Assembly: GCF_905207245.1 (NCBI RefSeq)
Contig: NZ_CAJLKP010000007.1
Location: 62,001-126,000 of the forward strand
Direction of reading: 5' to 3'
Length of the DNA stretch: 64,000 nucleotides
From: an uncultured Bacteroides sp.
GTDB taxonomy: Bacteria > Bacteroidota > Bacteroidia > Bacteroidales > Bacteroidaceae
Notes under the pieces: generated by a model
The model's database searches: none
The model's input: only the letters and a program-made list of their open reading frames with translations
What the model was told of the DNA's origin: nothing
Shown here: piece by piece, positions 34,270 to 43,708 of the stretch
Layout: the number at the start of each line of letters is the position of its first letter
How positions within the stretch are numbered: position 1 is the first letter of the stretch
Made by a program: the position numbers and the translations under genes

Positions 34270-35618
34270 AGTCCGAACTTTTTCATTTTGTTATAAAGGG
34301 TCTGTCGCGTAATGCCCAGTTGGGCAGCTACGGCAGAAAGATTGCCGTTGCATGTGTCCAGGGCCTTTTGTATCATTTTTCGTTCCATCTCTTCAAGAGT
34401 GGCGGCTTCTGCACTGATGCTGTTTTCTGAACGGAGCGTATCGGTGCGCTTGGGCAGTTGAAACAACTCTGCGGGCAGTTCGTTGCCGTCGCAGATGATG
34501 ACGGCTTTTTCAATGGCATGTTCCAGTTCGCGGATATTTCCATACCAGGGATGAGTCTTCAACCTTGTGCAGGCGGCATCGGACAAGCGTAACAGGGTCT
34601 TGTCATATTGCTTGCAGAAGCGTGCGATGAATCGTTCAGCAAGTGGAAGAATGTCTTCCGGGCGTTCCCGTAAAGGTGGTATTTCAAGATGGATGGTATT
34701 GATGCGGTAAAGCAAGTCTTCACGGAATTCGTTGGTCTGTACCATTTCGTTCAGATTCCGGTTAGTAGCACAAATCAGGCGGATATCAACGGAAATGGGT
34801 TGGTTGCTGCCTACACGGATGATGCTGCGTCGTTGCAAGACTGTCAGGAGCTTGGCTTGCAGATGATAAGGCAAATTGCCGATTTCATCGAGGAACAGTG
34901 TGCTGTGGTCGGCGGTTTCGAATTTACCGGGACGGTCGGTATAGGCATCGGTGAAAGAACCTTTTGTATGTCCGAAGAGTTCACTCTCGAAAAGGCTTTC
35001 GGTGATGGCACCCATATCCACAGCAACCATTTCTTTGCTGCGACGGGAAGAAAGGGTATGGATTTCACGTGCCAGCATCTCTTTACCCGTTCCGTTCTCT
35101 CCGGTGATAAGGATATTGGCATCGGTGACGGAAACTTTCTCTACCAGCGAGCGGAGCTGTTGCATGATGGGGCTTTCGCCCCAATACATGGAGGAGGACA
35201 TGAGTGGAGTGCTTTGTCCGTTTTTCCTGTTGTTGGTGGTTTGCGCGGCATTCAGTAGGGTTTCCACCAGTTTTTGGTTGTCCCATGGTTTCACGATGAA
35301 ATCTGTGGCACCTTCTTTGATTCCACGTACGGCAAGGTCAATATCACCGTATGCGGTGAAGAGAACCACAGGCAGAGATGGATGGAGCCGTTTGATTTCC
35401 TGCAACCAGAACAGCCCTTCGTTTCCGCTATTGATTCCGGATGTGAAGTTCATGTCAAGCAATACCACTGACGGGGTTTCTTCACGCAGTGCGGAAGTAA
35501 GTGTGACGGGAGAGGTGAGCGTGATAATCTTCTCAAAATGGGGCTTCAGCAGTAGTTGCACGGCGGTGAGTACACCGCGGTTATCATCGACGATGAGGAT
35601 GTTTCCGGGCTTTTTCAT
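34266..35618 (-). CDS. Sigma-54-dependent NtrC-family response regulator
   Basis: A 450-residue activator of RpoN promoters. The receiver domain has the phospho-acceptor Asp55 (VVLLDMNFTSG). The AAA+ domain has Walker A GENGTGKE, the sigma-54 contact loop read as GSFTDA in GHTKGSFTDAYTDRPG instead of canonical GAFTGA, Walker B TLFLDEIG, and the Arg-finger region PPLRERPEDI. The Fis-type HTH is at the end (LSAVAAQLGITRQTLYNKMKKFGL). It is first in the operon with the kinase. A housekeeping TATCTTTG box drives it, so the pair itself is not RpoN-dependent. The sigma-54 promoter of hsp20 is the only clear RpoN site noticed in the window. Confidence 0.94.
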   Translation of the reverse strand: MKKPGNILIVDDNRGVLTAVQLLLKPHFEKIITLTSPVTLTSALREETPSVVLLDMNFTSGINSGNEGLFWLQEIKRLHPSLPVVLFTAYGDIDLAVRGIKEGATDFIVKPWDNQKLVETLLNAAQTTNNRKNGQSTPLMSSSMYWGESPIMQQLRSLVEKVSVTDANILITGENGTGKEMLAREIHTLSSRRSKEMVAVDMGAITESLFESELFGHTKGSFTDAYTDRPGKFETADHSTLFLDEIGNLPYHLQAKLLTVLQRRSIIRVGSNQPISVDIRLICATNRNLNEMVQTNEFREDLLYRINTIHLEIPPLRERPEDILPLAERFIARFCKQYDKTLLRLSDAACTRLKTHPWYGNIRELEHAIEKAVIICDGNELPAELFQLPKRTDTLRSENSISAEAATLEEMERKMIQKALDTCNGNLSAVAAQLGITRQTLYNKMKKFGL

Positions 35619-35642
35619 ACGGGAGTTTCTGTTTTATAGGGT

Positions 35643-35650
35643 CAAAGATA
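35643..35650 (-). promoter_or_regulatory. -7 promoter box of the two-component operon
   Basis: TATCTTTG on the minus strand matches TAnnTTTG, 24 bases before the ATG at 35618. Confidence 0.55.
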
Positions 35651-35805
35651 ATGCAAAATTTCAATTAAACGCTTCATCACAATTAGTTTATGCACTGAAA
35701 AGCACTTGTCGCATTTTCTACATATCAGTGTAATACGGATAGCTGACCTTTGCCTGCAACTAAAATTGAAGATTATTGTTTCTTATGAATTAAAAGAAAA
35801 TACAG

Positions 35806-36945
35806 ATGAAAGTTCTATTTATTGTTCAAGGAGAAGGTCGTGGTCATCTGACACAGGCCATCACGCTGGAGGAAATCTTGCGGCGCAACGGGCACGAGGT
35901 AGTGGAAGTACTGGTAGGTAAAAGCAATACCCGCCATCTGCCGGGGTTCTTCAACCGCAGTATACAGGCACCAGTGAAGCGTTTCCTCAGTCCGAACTTT
36001 CTACCTTCACCCTCTAATAAACGGATAAGCATGACCCGCAGCGTGGTATACAACCTGTTGCAAGTCCCTGCTTATTTGCGTAGTATTGCCTATATCCACC
36101 AGCGTATTCACGAAACCAGTGCTGAGTTGGTCGTCAATTTCTACGAGTTGTTGACAGGGCTGACTTATCTCTTTTTCCGTCCCTCGGTGCCGCAAGTCAG
36201 CATCGGTCATCAATATCTCTTCTTACATCGTGACTTCAAATTTCCCCGGAAGAACCCTGTCAGCCTGCTGATGCTTCGTTTCTTTACGAGACTTACGTGT
36301 ATCGGAGCTAAAGAAAAACTGGCGCTCTCATTTCGTCCGATGAACGAAGATGAAGAAGCCCATATACGTGTGGTGCCGCCCTTACTGCGGCGTGACGTGC
36401 TTTGCTGCGAAGCCACTGACGGAGAATATGTGCATGGCTACATGGTAAATGCCGGATTTGGCGAAAGCATCTCTCAATGGCACGAACAGCATCCCGAAGT
36501 ACCATTACACTTTTTCTGGGATAAAACGGACGAACCGGAAGTGTGCCGGATGGATGAAACATTGTCGTTTCATCAGTTGGATGACGAGAAATTCCTTCGT
36601 TATATGTCAGGTTGCCGGGCGTATGCCACCACGGCAGGCTTCGAGTCCGTTTGCGAGGCTATGTATCTGGGTAAGCCTTTGTTGATGGTGCCTGCGCACA
36701 TCGAACAGGATTGCAATGCCTATGATGCGGCACGTGGCGGAGCTGGCATCATATCTGATGGCTTCGAGGTGGACCGCTTGTTAAACTTTGCCCGGAATGA
36801 ATATCGACCCGAAGAAGATTTCCGTAGTTGGGTGCGCAGTTGTGAGTGGCGGATGCTGAATAGCTTGGAGACGGTGGAAGGAGTAGGTTTTATGAACTAC
36901 CGTCCCTTTGCTCAGGCGGCTTCCTGTCCTCAGGATTCATTCTAA
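35806..36945 (+). CDS. MurG-like (GT28-type) glycosyltransferase
   Basis: A 379-residue GT-B fold enzyme. The N-terminal domain opens with MKVLFIVQGEGRGHLTQAI, the Gly-rich acceptor-side loop seen in MurG and UGT-like enzymes. The C-terminal domain has CRAYATTAGFESVCEAMYLGKPLLMVP (about 270-296) followed by HIEQDCNAYDA, the typical nucleotide-sugar site. No signal peptide is present, so it acts at the cytoplasmic side of the inner membrane, probably on a lipid or envelope glycan. Donor and acceptor are unknown. Its stop lies one base from the stop of the converging TamB-like gene. Confidence 0.85.
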   Translation: MKVLFIVQGEGRGHLTQAITLEEILRRNGHEVVEVLVGKSNTRHLPGFFNRSIQAPVKRFLSPNFLPSPSNKRISMTRSVVYNLLQVPAYLRSIAYIHQRIHETSAELVVNFYELLTGLTYLFFRPSVPQVSIGHQYLFLHRDFKFPRKNPVSLLMLRFFTRLTCIGAKEKLALSFRPMNEDEEAHIRVVPPLLRRDVLCCEATDGEYVHGYMVNAGFGESISQWHEQHPEVPLHFFWDKTDEPEVCRMDETLSFHQLDDEKFLRYMSGCRAYATTAGFESVCEAMYLGKPLLMVPAHIEQDCNAYDAARGGAGIISDGFEVDRLLNFARNEYRPEEDFRSWVRSCEWRMLNSLETVEGVGFMNYRPFAQAASCPQDSF

Positions 36946-36946
36946 T

Positions 36947-39900
36947 TTATCCCCCTCTTTTTTCTTTGGCTTTTGCTGATGGTTGGGGAGCAATATCAGG
37001 TTCCTCCGGTTGCTTCTCATTGGTCTTTTCCGCTTCTTTTCTTTCCATTTCTCGTTGCAACCGTTTCAGTCTCCATCTATTCCAGAACATCAGTTCTTTC
37101 CATCGGTTAAAGTCTTTCTTGAAGATGATGCCTATGCCTTGAGTTGTCAGATTCGTGCGGGTATAGTAGCGGTCATTGGTTTCATTATATGCTTTTAGTC
37201 GTATGTCTCCGCTACGGTTCACGAGCCATTCAGCTTCAAAGTCACCCACGAAATTGGTATTTGCCAGTGGATTGTCACGGTAGCCGAAGTTACCGTTGAT
37301 GAGCAAACGGTTGTTCAGCAACTGTCCGGACAACATGCCCTCAAATTCCATATCTGTCCATCCTTTTTCTCCGGTACTGAGGTTTGTACCGATGTTCCAG
37401 TTATTGCTGTTGATGATGCTTGAAAGTGCATTGTTCAATTGTCCCGAAAGGGTGGATGAAAGCACGGAAGTCATCATATTGGAGTTTTGAGTACCCCCCA
37501 CATTTTCCGGCGGATAGAACTTGCCGATACCCAACAGGTAGAGTATCTGCATATTCATTTGCTCGTCCGTAGGGATATAGTTACGGATAAGTGCCTGTAC
37601 TTCGTCCCGTTCATTGGGCACTTCCAAACCTAATTTGATATTAGGTGAAGTAAGTTGCCCTGTCAGATTCATGGTACAGTTAACTCTGATATTTGTCTGA
37701 ATTTCATAGTTGACTAAATTAGGTACCAAATCGTTCAGCGAAACGGAATTCACCGTGTAGTTTGCCTGAATATCCATAGTGGCATCCAGTGGGCGACCGT
37801 TGAAGTTGATGGTACTTCCGTCTTTGATGGTAAAGTCTTTACGTATTACCTCCTGCAAACTGAATTTATAAACTCCCTGGCTGATGCGGTAATTGCCGAA
37901 CATCTTTACATCGTCGCCTTTGTTATAGAATTCCGTGCGGATATTTCCCGAACCTCGCCCGCTGATGTAATCACCGGCAATAGGGTCCATAACGATACGC
38001 ATTGTTGCATCCGGAGTAGCTTCAACGAGCAGATTGAGGCGGATATCCGTATGGCTCTCTTCTTCCTGTTGTATTTCCTGCTGTGCCAGTTCGTAGTCAG
38101 AAGTCAAGCTTATGGAATCCAATACTGCTCGGCGTGGTGTTTTATCCACAAACTTAATGAACTGATTGCTGGCGGCTGAAGATACATTATCTTTTATATA
38201 GACGAAGTTAGTATTACGATTGGTGGTCATGGCTACATCAATGTTGACGCCATCGCGGGCATTGCCTGCTATCGAGGCACTACCTGTTCCATAGACAGTT
38301 CCGTAGAAAGGGAAGTCCAGCGATTCCTTCGTATCCATCACCAGCATATCATTCACCTCAAATTGGAAACGGTATTCCAGATTTTTGAAGTGTTCGTAAT
38401 GCAAATAGCCGTTTACGCGCCCCTGGCTACCATGTGTGTCAAAGATACGGTTATTGTTAAAAGTCAGTCCGTTGGGTTCTATGCGAATACTGTCTTTTAT
38501 GAAGAAAGTGGTATTTAGTACGTCCACTTTCATGGAAGCATCACCAAATACGCGGCCTTCCATAGTGAGACCTTTGAATTTACCATAGAAATGCACATTA
38601 CCACTGGCACGTCCGTTAAACTCTGGAGTAATGCTTCTCATGAAGTATTCTATGAATTTCAGATTGGTGCTATCGGCTTCAATTTGCAAATCAAGTGCAC
38701 TCTTGGGCTTTATTGGATATATGTAGCCGGATACATGAGTTTTAGCAATGTCTTTTTCACGGATATGGGCATCAAGGTAAATACCTTCCACTTCGTGGTG
38801 CCATTCTCCGTGGATATTGGCATCTCCCAGCAGACCATCATTCAGTCCGAGCCGTCGGATAAATAGGTCAGTGTACATGACAGGCTTCTTTAATACGCCG
38901 CTGGCGTATGCAGGACCGGTGGCTTCGCCCTGGAAGTTAACTCCGAGGTCGGCAATGTCGAATACATAACCTATATTGATGTCTTTCAAATCCAGGCGAA
39001 CCGTATCTTCAGGCTGTTCTGATATGACGCCGTTGATGCGGAGATGACGGTCTTTATGGCTGAAATAGAAGTCATTAATATGTACCTTGCCGGAGTCGAT
39101 GACCACTTGCGACGGATGTATTTCCCACAACGTATCGTTCAGGATGACATCAGTCTTTTGAACATCGACAACGGTTCTCAATGCCGGAGCTCCTTTACCT
39201 GAATGGATGTGCTTATTGTCCTGTTCCCCGGCTTGTGTCCGGATGAAGTGTGTGGTAGCGGCTAATTTTCCACTATATGTAACGGTGCTACTGTTACCCC
39301 AGTTCAAAGAGGTCTGGATAATATCATCTTTGGCTTGTGTTTCCAGCGCTACGTTTATTGCACCTGTCGATTTACGGTTACTGAACCGTAAACGTGCATG
39401 GAATTTATCACCGGGATTCTCACACAATATCATGCCGGATTCAATGAATTTATCTCCGTAGCGCAGGCGTGGGAAATATCCTTCCACCCGCAGGCGTTGG
39501 GCTTTATCATTGAAGTACCCTTTGAGGGTGGAGTGTGTGTAGACTTTAACCGGAATATTGAATAGGGTAGAGAATAAGTCCGTATTGAAAATATTCACAT
39601 CAAAATGGAAGTTATTTTCACTTTCTACCTGTTGTTTATTTGGTAATATCAGGGCAGGGATATACCTCCGCATAATATTCAGTACACTGGCAGGCAGTGT
39701 ACGATAGGAGTAATCCCCTTCAATACTTGCGTTCAGGAAGTTGGAGGCTATTTTCAGTTCCTTATGAGATTCATCTCTCCGGATGGCGGCTATTTTCAGG
39801 TTATCCAGAAAATAGTTCTTATCAGGTGCTGTGAATTGCAAGCTGTCAATGTTGATTTCTCCATTCATTTCATCAATGGAACCACCGGTGAAATCGGCTG

Positions 39901-41608
39901 TCAATTGAACGGATACTTCCGCATCTTCATAGTTGGGTGTCAGGTGGAGTTCATGAGGGCGCACTTTACGGATATCCGCTTGGAAATTAAAAGTCGGTAC
40001 GTGGCTGGCAGTGTTAATATTGCCATTCAGCAGCACGGAACCATTTTCATCATTCAATGCTACTTTCCCATTGAAACCGCCCTGTTTGTATTCTCCATCA
40101 AGGGTGATATTCTCATAGGTGTAATCACTGTAATCGATGGATGCAACCAATCCTTTCATCACAATGGAAGGATATTGCTTTTCGTAATGACTACCTTCTA
40201 CATTAAGATTGAAGGTCACTTTTCCAAGCTTTTCGTTAGCCAACATGTTGCCTAATTCAAATTCTTCGGTTTTCACAGCTCCCGAATAAGCGAAGTAGCC
40301 TTTTTCCTTATTAGAACTTAACTTTAAGTCGGTCTTGATGGAGCCAATATCGGTATGCACCAAACCGTAAGTTACGAGGTCTGTGAAATATCCCGATACT
40401 TCTCCACGAAAGGAAATTGTTCCCAATCGTTGCAATATTGGTGGAACACCTTCGTAATTCTTGCTCAAGTTGCGGACAAAGAAAGCAACTCCTTCCGGGT
40501 CGGCATACAGACTGGAAAGGTTACCAAACACGAAGGCGTCCTGGGGGCGGGATAAATCCTGCAGAGAAACATCTCCTCTCAAATGGAAATGCTGGTTTCC
40601 TGTAATGGACAGATGTGGGCAGTTTAATTGGTTGACAGTGCCGTTAGTCTCTACTGCTATCTGCAATTTCTCCCTAAAAGGGGAAAATGCCGGCACAAAT
40701 GCCGCCAGGTCACAAAGAGCAATATCCGAAGGCAGCATGCGGAACGAGAAGTGTACGTCGTTGGCAAAATTATTGAAAGCCTCCAGACTGTCATATTCCA
40801 TACGTATGGTGTCCATTGCAAGCGAAGTGTTCGGCAAATCAATAGCAAAATTCTCGATATTCATTTTTTGATTGTTCGCTACAATCTTAAGGCTCAACTT
40901 CCTCAGCTCGAAGCCGGAGTTTCCTTCTTCAATGCTTAAACGCTTGATAGCTGCATTGATGGAGTCGTTTTGGAGTGCTTTCAACGAGATATTGGCAATA
41001 ATATTGCGCAACTGGATATGTTGTGCATTGAACTTTCCCGGTGTCTCCTCGGCCGACAATACATTATAGGACATTCTGCCACGCCGTATTAATAAAGAAT
41101 TAATGCGTAAGTCCAGGTTACTTTCTTTCTTGATAGTGTCTTTTGAGGCGAATGCGTCAAGTACAAACTGGAAGTTGGGTATATCTTCCGGTGTTTTTTT
41201 CTCCAGATTGATATTGAAACCAAACAATTGTACATTACTGATTGATATTTTGCCTTTGAATAGGGGCAGTATATCAAATTTAGCAGAGAGCCGGGATACT
41301 TTCAACATCTCTTTGCCGGATTGGTCATCCAGTAGTAAATCGTCAATAATGATGCGGTTCAGAAGTCCCATATTTATCCGCCCGATAGTTAATTGTGTAC
41401 CCAGCACATTCGATAATTCGTTTGCAACGAGCACAGACATCTGCCGTTGAACGTAAGGAATGTTCAACAACAAGATAGTCCCGATATACAAACTTAGTAT
41501 AATACCGAGCATCCAGCGAACTGTCTTTTTTAACTTTCTGATAGGCGGTTTGTTTGATTTAGCCAACAAAAATATGAAATAATACGTTATCAATCGTACT
41601 TTTATCAT
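36947..41608 (-). CDS. TamB-like (DUF490) translocation/assembly module protein
   Basis: A very large protein (about 1553 residues from the ATG at 41608) of the TamB/AsmA-like lipid-channel group, which spans the periplasm and supports outer-membrane assembly or lipid transport. One N-terminal membrane anchor (WMLGIILSLYIGTILLLNI) is followed by over 1000 residues of repeating amphipathic beta-strands. The conserved DUF490 C-domain follows (DPIAGDYISGRGSGNIRTEF, ISQGVYKFSL, FNGRPLDATMDIQANYTV, GLEVPNERDEVQALI). The C-terminus is Lys/Glu-rich, an unusual addition. The frame extends to 41650, but that would overlap tsaD and its promoter; ATG 41608 or an internal ATG near 41512 is more likely. 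Confidence 0.85.
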   Translation of the reverse strand: MIKVRLITYYFIFLLAKSNKPPIRKLKKTVRWMLGIILSLYIGTILLLNIPYVQRQMSVLVANELSNVLGTQLTIGRINMGLLNRIIIDDLLLDDQSGKEMLKVSRLSAKFDILPLFKGKISISNVQLFGFNINLEKKTPEDIPNFQFVLDAFASKDTIKKESNLDLRINSLLIRRGRMSYNVLSAEETPGKFNAQHIQLRNIIANISLKALQNDSINAAIKRLSIEEGNSGFELRKLSLKIVANNQKMNIENFAIDLPNTSLAMDTIRMEYDSLEAFNNFANDVHFSFRMLPSDIALCDLAAFVPAFSPFREKLQIAVETNGTVNQLNCPHLSITGNQHFHLRGDVSLQDLSRPQDAFVFGNLSSLYADPEGVAFFVRNLSKNYEGVPPILQRLGTISFRGEVSGYFTDLVTYGLVHTDIGSIKTDLKLSSNKEKGYFAYSGAVKTEEFELGNMLANEKLGKVTFNLNVEGSHYEKQYPSIVMKGLVASIDYSDYTYENITLDGEYKQGGFNGKVALNDENGSVLLNGNINTASHVPTFNFQADIRKVRPHELHLTPNYEDAEVSVQLTADFTGGSIDEMNGEINIDSLQFTAPDKNYFLDNLKIAAIRRDESHKELKIASNFLNASIEGDYSYRTLPASVLNIMRRYIPALILPNKQQVESENNFHFDVNIFNTDLFSTLFNIPVKVYTHSTLKGYFNDKAQRLRVEGYFPRLRYGDKFIESGMILCENPGDKFHARLRFSNRKSTGAINVALETQAKDDIIQTSLNWGNSSTVTYSGKLAATTHFIRTQAGEQDNKHIHSGKGAPALRTVVDVQKTDVILNDTLWEIHPSQVVIDSGKVHINDFYFSHKDRHLRINGVISEQPEDTVRLDLKDINIGYVFDIADLGVNFQGEATGPAYASGVLKKPVMYTDLFIRRLGLNDGLLGDANIHGEWHHEVEGIYLDAHIREKDIAKTHVSGYIYPIKPKSALDLQIEADSTNLKFIEYFMRSITPEFNGRASGNVHFYGKFKGLTMEGRVFGDASMKVDVLNTTFFIKDSIRIEPNGLTFNNNRIFDTHGSQGRVNGYLHYEHFKNLEYRFQFEVNDMLVMDTKESLDFPFYGTVYGTGSASIAGNARDGVNIDVAMTTNRNTNFVYIKDNVSSAASNQFIKFVDKTPRRAVLDSISLTSDYELAQQEIQQEEESHTDIRLNLLVEATPDATMRIVMDPIAGDYISGRGSGNIRTEFYNKGDDVKMFGNYRISQGVYKFSLQEVIRKDFTIKDGSTINFNGRPLDATMDIQANYTVNSVSLNDLVPNLVNYEIQTNIRVNCTMNLTGQLTSPNIKLGLEVPNERDEVQALIRNYIPTDEQMNMQILYLLGIGKFYPPENVGGTQNSNMMTSVLSSTLSGQLNNALSSIINSNNWNIGTNLSTGEKGWTDMEFEGMLSGQLLNNRLLINGNFGYRDNPLANTNFVGDFEAEWLVNRSGDIRLKAYNETNDRYYTRTNLTTQGIGIIFKKDFNRWKELMFWNRWRLKRLQREMERKEAEKTNEKQPEEPDIAPQPSAKAKEKRGG

Positions 41609-41616
41609 TACTTTTG
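41609..41616 (+). promoter_or_regulatory. -7 promoter box of tsaD
   Basis: TACTTTTG fits TAnnTTTG and lies 24 bases before the tsaD ATG. The upstream promoter part would overlap the 5' end of the TamB-like gene, so the two divergent genes share this short region. Confidence 0.5.
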
Positions 41617-41640
41617 CAGCGTTTAAACGTAAATAACGAT

Positions 41641-42663
41641 ATGAGTACAATAATTTTAGGAATAGAAAGTTCTTGCGACGACACTTCAGCCGCCGTTATT
41701 AAAGATGGGTATTTACTATCGAATGTGGTTTCCAGTCAGGCAGTGCATGAGGCCTACGGTGGTGTAGTTCCAGAATTAGCTTCACGCGCACATCAGCAAA
41801 ACATAGTTCCGGTGGTTCACGAAGCACTGAAACGTGCCGGAGTGACAAAAGAAGAATTGAGCGCAGTTGCTTTTACAAGAGGTCCGGGACTGATGGGTTC
41901 TCTATTGGTAGGCGTGTCGTTTGCTAAAGGTTTCGCCCGCTCTTTGGGTATTCCTATGATAGATGTTAACCATTTGACAGGACATGTGTTAGCACATTTT
42001 ATTAAAGCAGAAGGTGAAGAAAATATTCAGCCGGAATTTCCTTTTCTTTGCTTGCTTGTTTCGGGAGGAAATTCGCAGATAATCTTGGTGAAGGCATACA
42101 ATGATATGGAGATTTTGGGACAGACTATTGATGATGCCGCAGGTGAAGCCATTGATAAATGTTCCAAAGTTATGGGACTGGGCTATCCTGGCGGTCCGAT
42201 TATTGATAAACTGGCTCGTCAGGGCAATCCGAAAGCTTTTGCTTTCAGTAAGCCCCATATCCCCGGGCTGGATTACAGTTTCAGTGGATTGAAGACCTCT
42301 TTCCTCTATTCCCTGCGTGATTGGATGAAAGAAGATCCCGATTTCATCGAACATCATAAGGTGGATTTGGCAGCTTCGCTCGAAGCTACTGTTGTTGATA
42401 TACTGATGGATAAACTGCGTAAGGCGGCTAAGGAATATAAGATAAAGGAGGTAGCCGTGGCCGGTGGCGTTTCTGCCAATAATGGTTTGCGCAATGCTTT
42501 CCGTGAACATGCCGAGAAGTATGGCTGGAAGATATTTATCCCTAAGTTCAGTTATACTACGGATAATGCCGCCATGATTGCCATCACTGGGTACTTCAAA
42601 TATCAGGATCAGGATTTTTGTTCTATAGATGCACCGGCTTACTCGCGTGTCACATTGCAATAA
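41641..42663 (+). CDS. tsaD: tRNA N6-threonylcarbamoyladenosine synthase subunit TsaD
   Basis: A 340-residue enzyme (Kae1/YgjD family) that transfers the threonylcarbamoyl group to A37 of ANN-decoding tRNAs, working with TsaB and TsaE. It shows the start IILGIESSCDDTSAAV, the metal-binding HLTGH in DVNHLTGHVLAHF, the nucleotide-binding LLVSGGNSQIILV, and the C-terminal AVAGGVSANNGLR with FSYTTDNAAMIAI. The length is normal. The open frame begins at 41614, but the promoter at 41609-41616 and family alignment favour ATG 41641. It is followed by the nested palindrome rather than by a plain terminator. Confidence 0.96.
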   Translation: MSTIILGIESSCDDTSAAVIKDGYLLSNVVSSQAVHEAYGGVVPELASRAHQQNIVPVVHEALKRAGVTKEELSAVAFTRGPGLMGSLLVGVSFAKGFARSLGIPMIDVNHLTGHVLAHFIKAEGEENIQPEFPFLCLLVSGGNSQIILVKAYNDMEILGQTIDDAAGEAIDKCSKVMGLGYPGGPIIDKLARQGNPKAFAFSKPHIPGLDYSFSGLKTSFLYSLRDWMKEDPDFIEHHKVDLAASLEATVVDILMDKLRKAAKEYKIKEVAVAGGVSANNGLRNAFREHAEKYGWKIFIPKFSYTTDNAAMIAITGYFKYQDQDFCSIDAPAYSRVTLQ

Positions 42664-42677
42664 AAAGACTTTTGGAA

Positions 42678-42816
42678 CAATATTTTGTCTGAACTGTACC
42701 CGGTCCGTGTCAAGGTCGTACCAAGTCCGTATCTGGTCCAAGCGTATAGATACGGAGCAAACACGGGCTTGATACGGTTCGGGTAATACGAGCAGGAAAA
42801 AAAGAACAAAATATTG
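42678..42816. repeat. 139-bp nested palindromic element
   Basis: Outer arms CAATATTTTGT (42678-42688) and ACAAAATATTG (42806-42816) are perfect inverted repeats. Inside lie TACCCG/CGGGTA (42697-42702, 42780-42785), then CCGTGTCAAG/CTTGATACGG, then TCCGTATCT/AGATACGGA. The whole folds as a cruciform or a single large hairpin. The motif (C)CGTATC or its complement recurs several times. It has no coding capacity and lies between tsaD and pncC. Confidence 0.8.
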
Positions 42817-42836
42817 GATTATATATAATAAGGTGT

Positions 42837-43304
42837 ATGAAATTGGAAGAAAAAATAGGCGAACTGCTGAAAGAGAAGAATTTGTCCCTTTCCACCGCAG
42901 AAAGTTGCACCGGAGGAAGTATTGCGGCTTTACTGACTTCTGTTCCGGGGAGTTCGGCGTATTTTAACGGTGGAATTGTGGCATATTCCAATGAGGTGAA
43001 GATGGATTTACTTCACGTTTCAGCCGAAACACTGGAAAGGTATGGAGCTGTTAGTCGTGAAACGGTAACAGAAATGGCAAGAGGTGCGATGAAAGCGCTG
43101 AAAACAGATTGTGCTGTTGCCACATCAGGGATTGCCGGACCGGGAGGAGGTACGCCGGAAAAGCCTGTAGGTACTGTATGGATTGCCGCTGCCTATAAAA
43201 ATGAAATTGTAACTTTCAGGCAGGATGGAGATGATGGAAGAGACAGAAATGTGCAAAAAGCTGTTCAAAATGCTCTAATGATGCTTTGTGAGTGCTTAAA
43301 ATGA
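42837..43304 (+). CDS. pncC: CinA C-terminal domain / nicotinamide-nucleotide amidase
   Basis: A 155-residue stand-alone PncC, which deamidates nicotinamide mononucleotide to nicotinic acid mononucleotide in pyridine nucleotide salvage. The signature LSTAESCTGGSIAALLTSVPGSSAYFNGGIVAYSNEVK (about 19-57) includes the catalytic Ser and Thr region. The second block is CAVATSGIAGPGGGTPEKPVGTVWIA (about 92-117). No CinA N-terminal MoaB-like domain is present. The upstream palindrome probably sets its transcription apart from tsaD. Confidence 0.93.
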   Translation: MKLEEKIGELLKEKNLSLSTAESCTGGSIAALLTSVPGSSAYFNGGIVAYSNEVKMDLLHVSAETLERYGAVSRETVTEMARGAMKALKTDCAVATSGIAGPGGGTPEKPVGTVWIAAAYKNEIVTFRQDGDDGRDRNVQKAVQNALMMLCECLK

Positions 43305-43368
43305 AGAAAAATTGCTATCATACAGTGAATTATTTTACGAAAAACTTGTTTGGTATCGATAAAAGTAC

Positions 43369-43376
43369 TTACTTTG
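43369..43376 (+). promoter_or_regulatory. Promoter of the rpmB-rpmG cluster
   Basis: TTACTTTG is one base off TAnnTTTG, and a TTTG at 43349-43352 serves as -33 element. It lies 50 bases before rpmB. Confidence 0.4.
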
Positions 43377-43425
43377 CGCTCTGTTTGAAATAAGTATAGA
43401 TAAAAACTATAAAAATAAGATAGAA

Positions 43426-43686
43426 ATGTCGAAGATTTGTCAAATTACCGGAAAGAAAGCCATGATTGGCAACAATGTTTCACACTCAAAGAGAAGAACT
43501 AAGAGAACCTTTGATTTGAACTTGTTTAACAAGAAGTTCTACTATGTAGAGCAGGACTGCTGGATCAGCCTTAGCATTTGCGCTAACGGTCTGCGTATTA
43601 TTAATAAGAAAGGACTGGACGCTGCTTTGAACGACGCAGTAGCTAAAGGTTATTGTGATTGGAAAAGCATTAAAGTAATTGGCTAA
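43426..43686 (+). CDS. rpmB: 50S ribosomal protein L28
   Basis: An 86-residue L28 (MSKICQITGKKAMIGNNVSHSKRRTKRTF start, DCWISLSICANGLRIINKKG core). Only a single cysteine stands in the N-terminal position, so this is the form without the zinc CxxC. It is first of a cluster with rpmG and the small DUF4295 gene, a Bacteroidetes arrangement. Confidence 0.97.
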   Translation: MSKICQITGKKAMIGNNVSHSKRRTKRTFDLNLFNKKFYYVEQDCWISLSICANGLRIINKKGLDAALNDAVAKGYCDWKSIKVIG

Positions 43687-43708
43687 AAAGTAGAGGAGAA
43701 TACTGATT

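Noticed and set aside
41609..41650. Longer start of the TamB-like gene
   Set aside because: It would cover the tsaD start and promoter; a later ATG keeps the membrane anchor intact.
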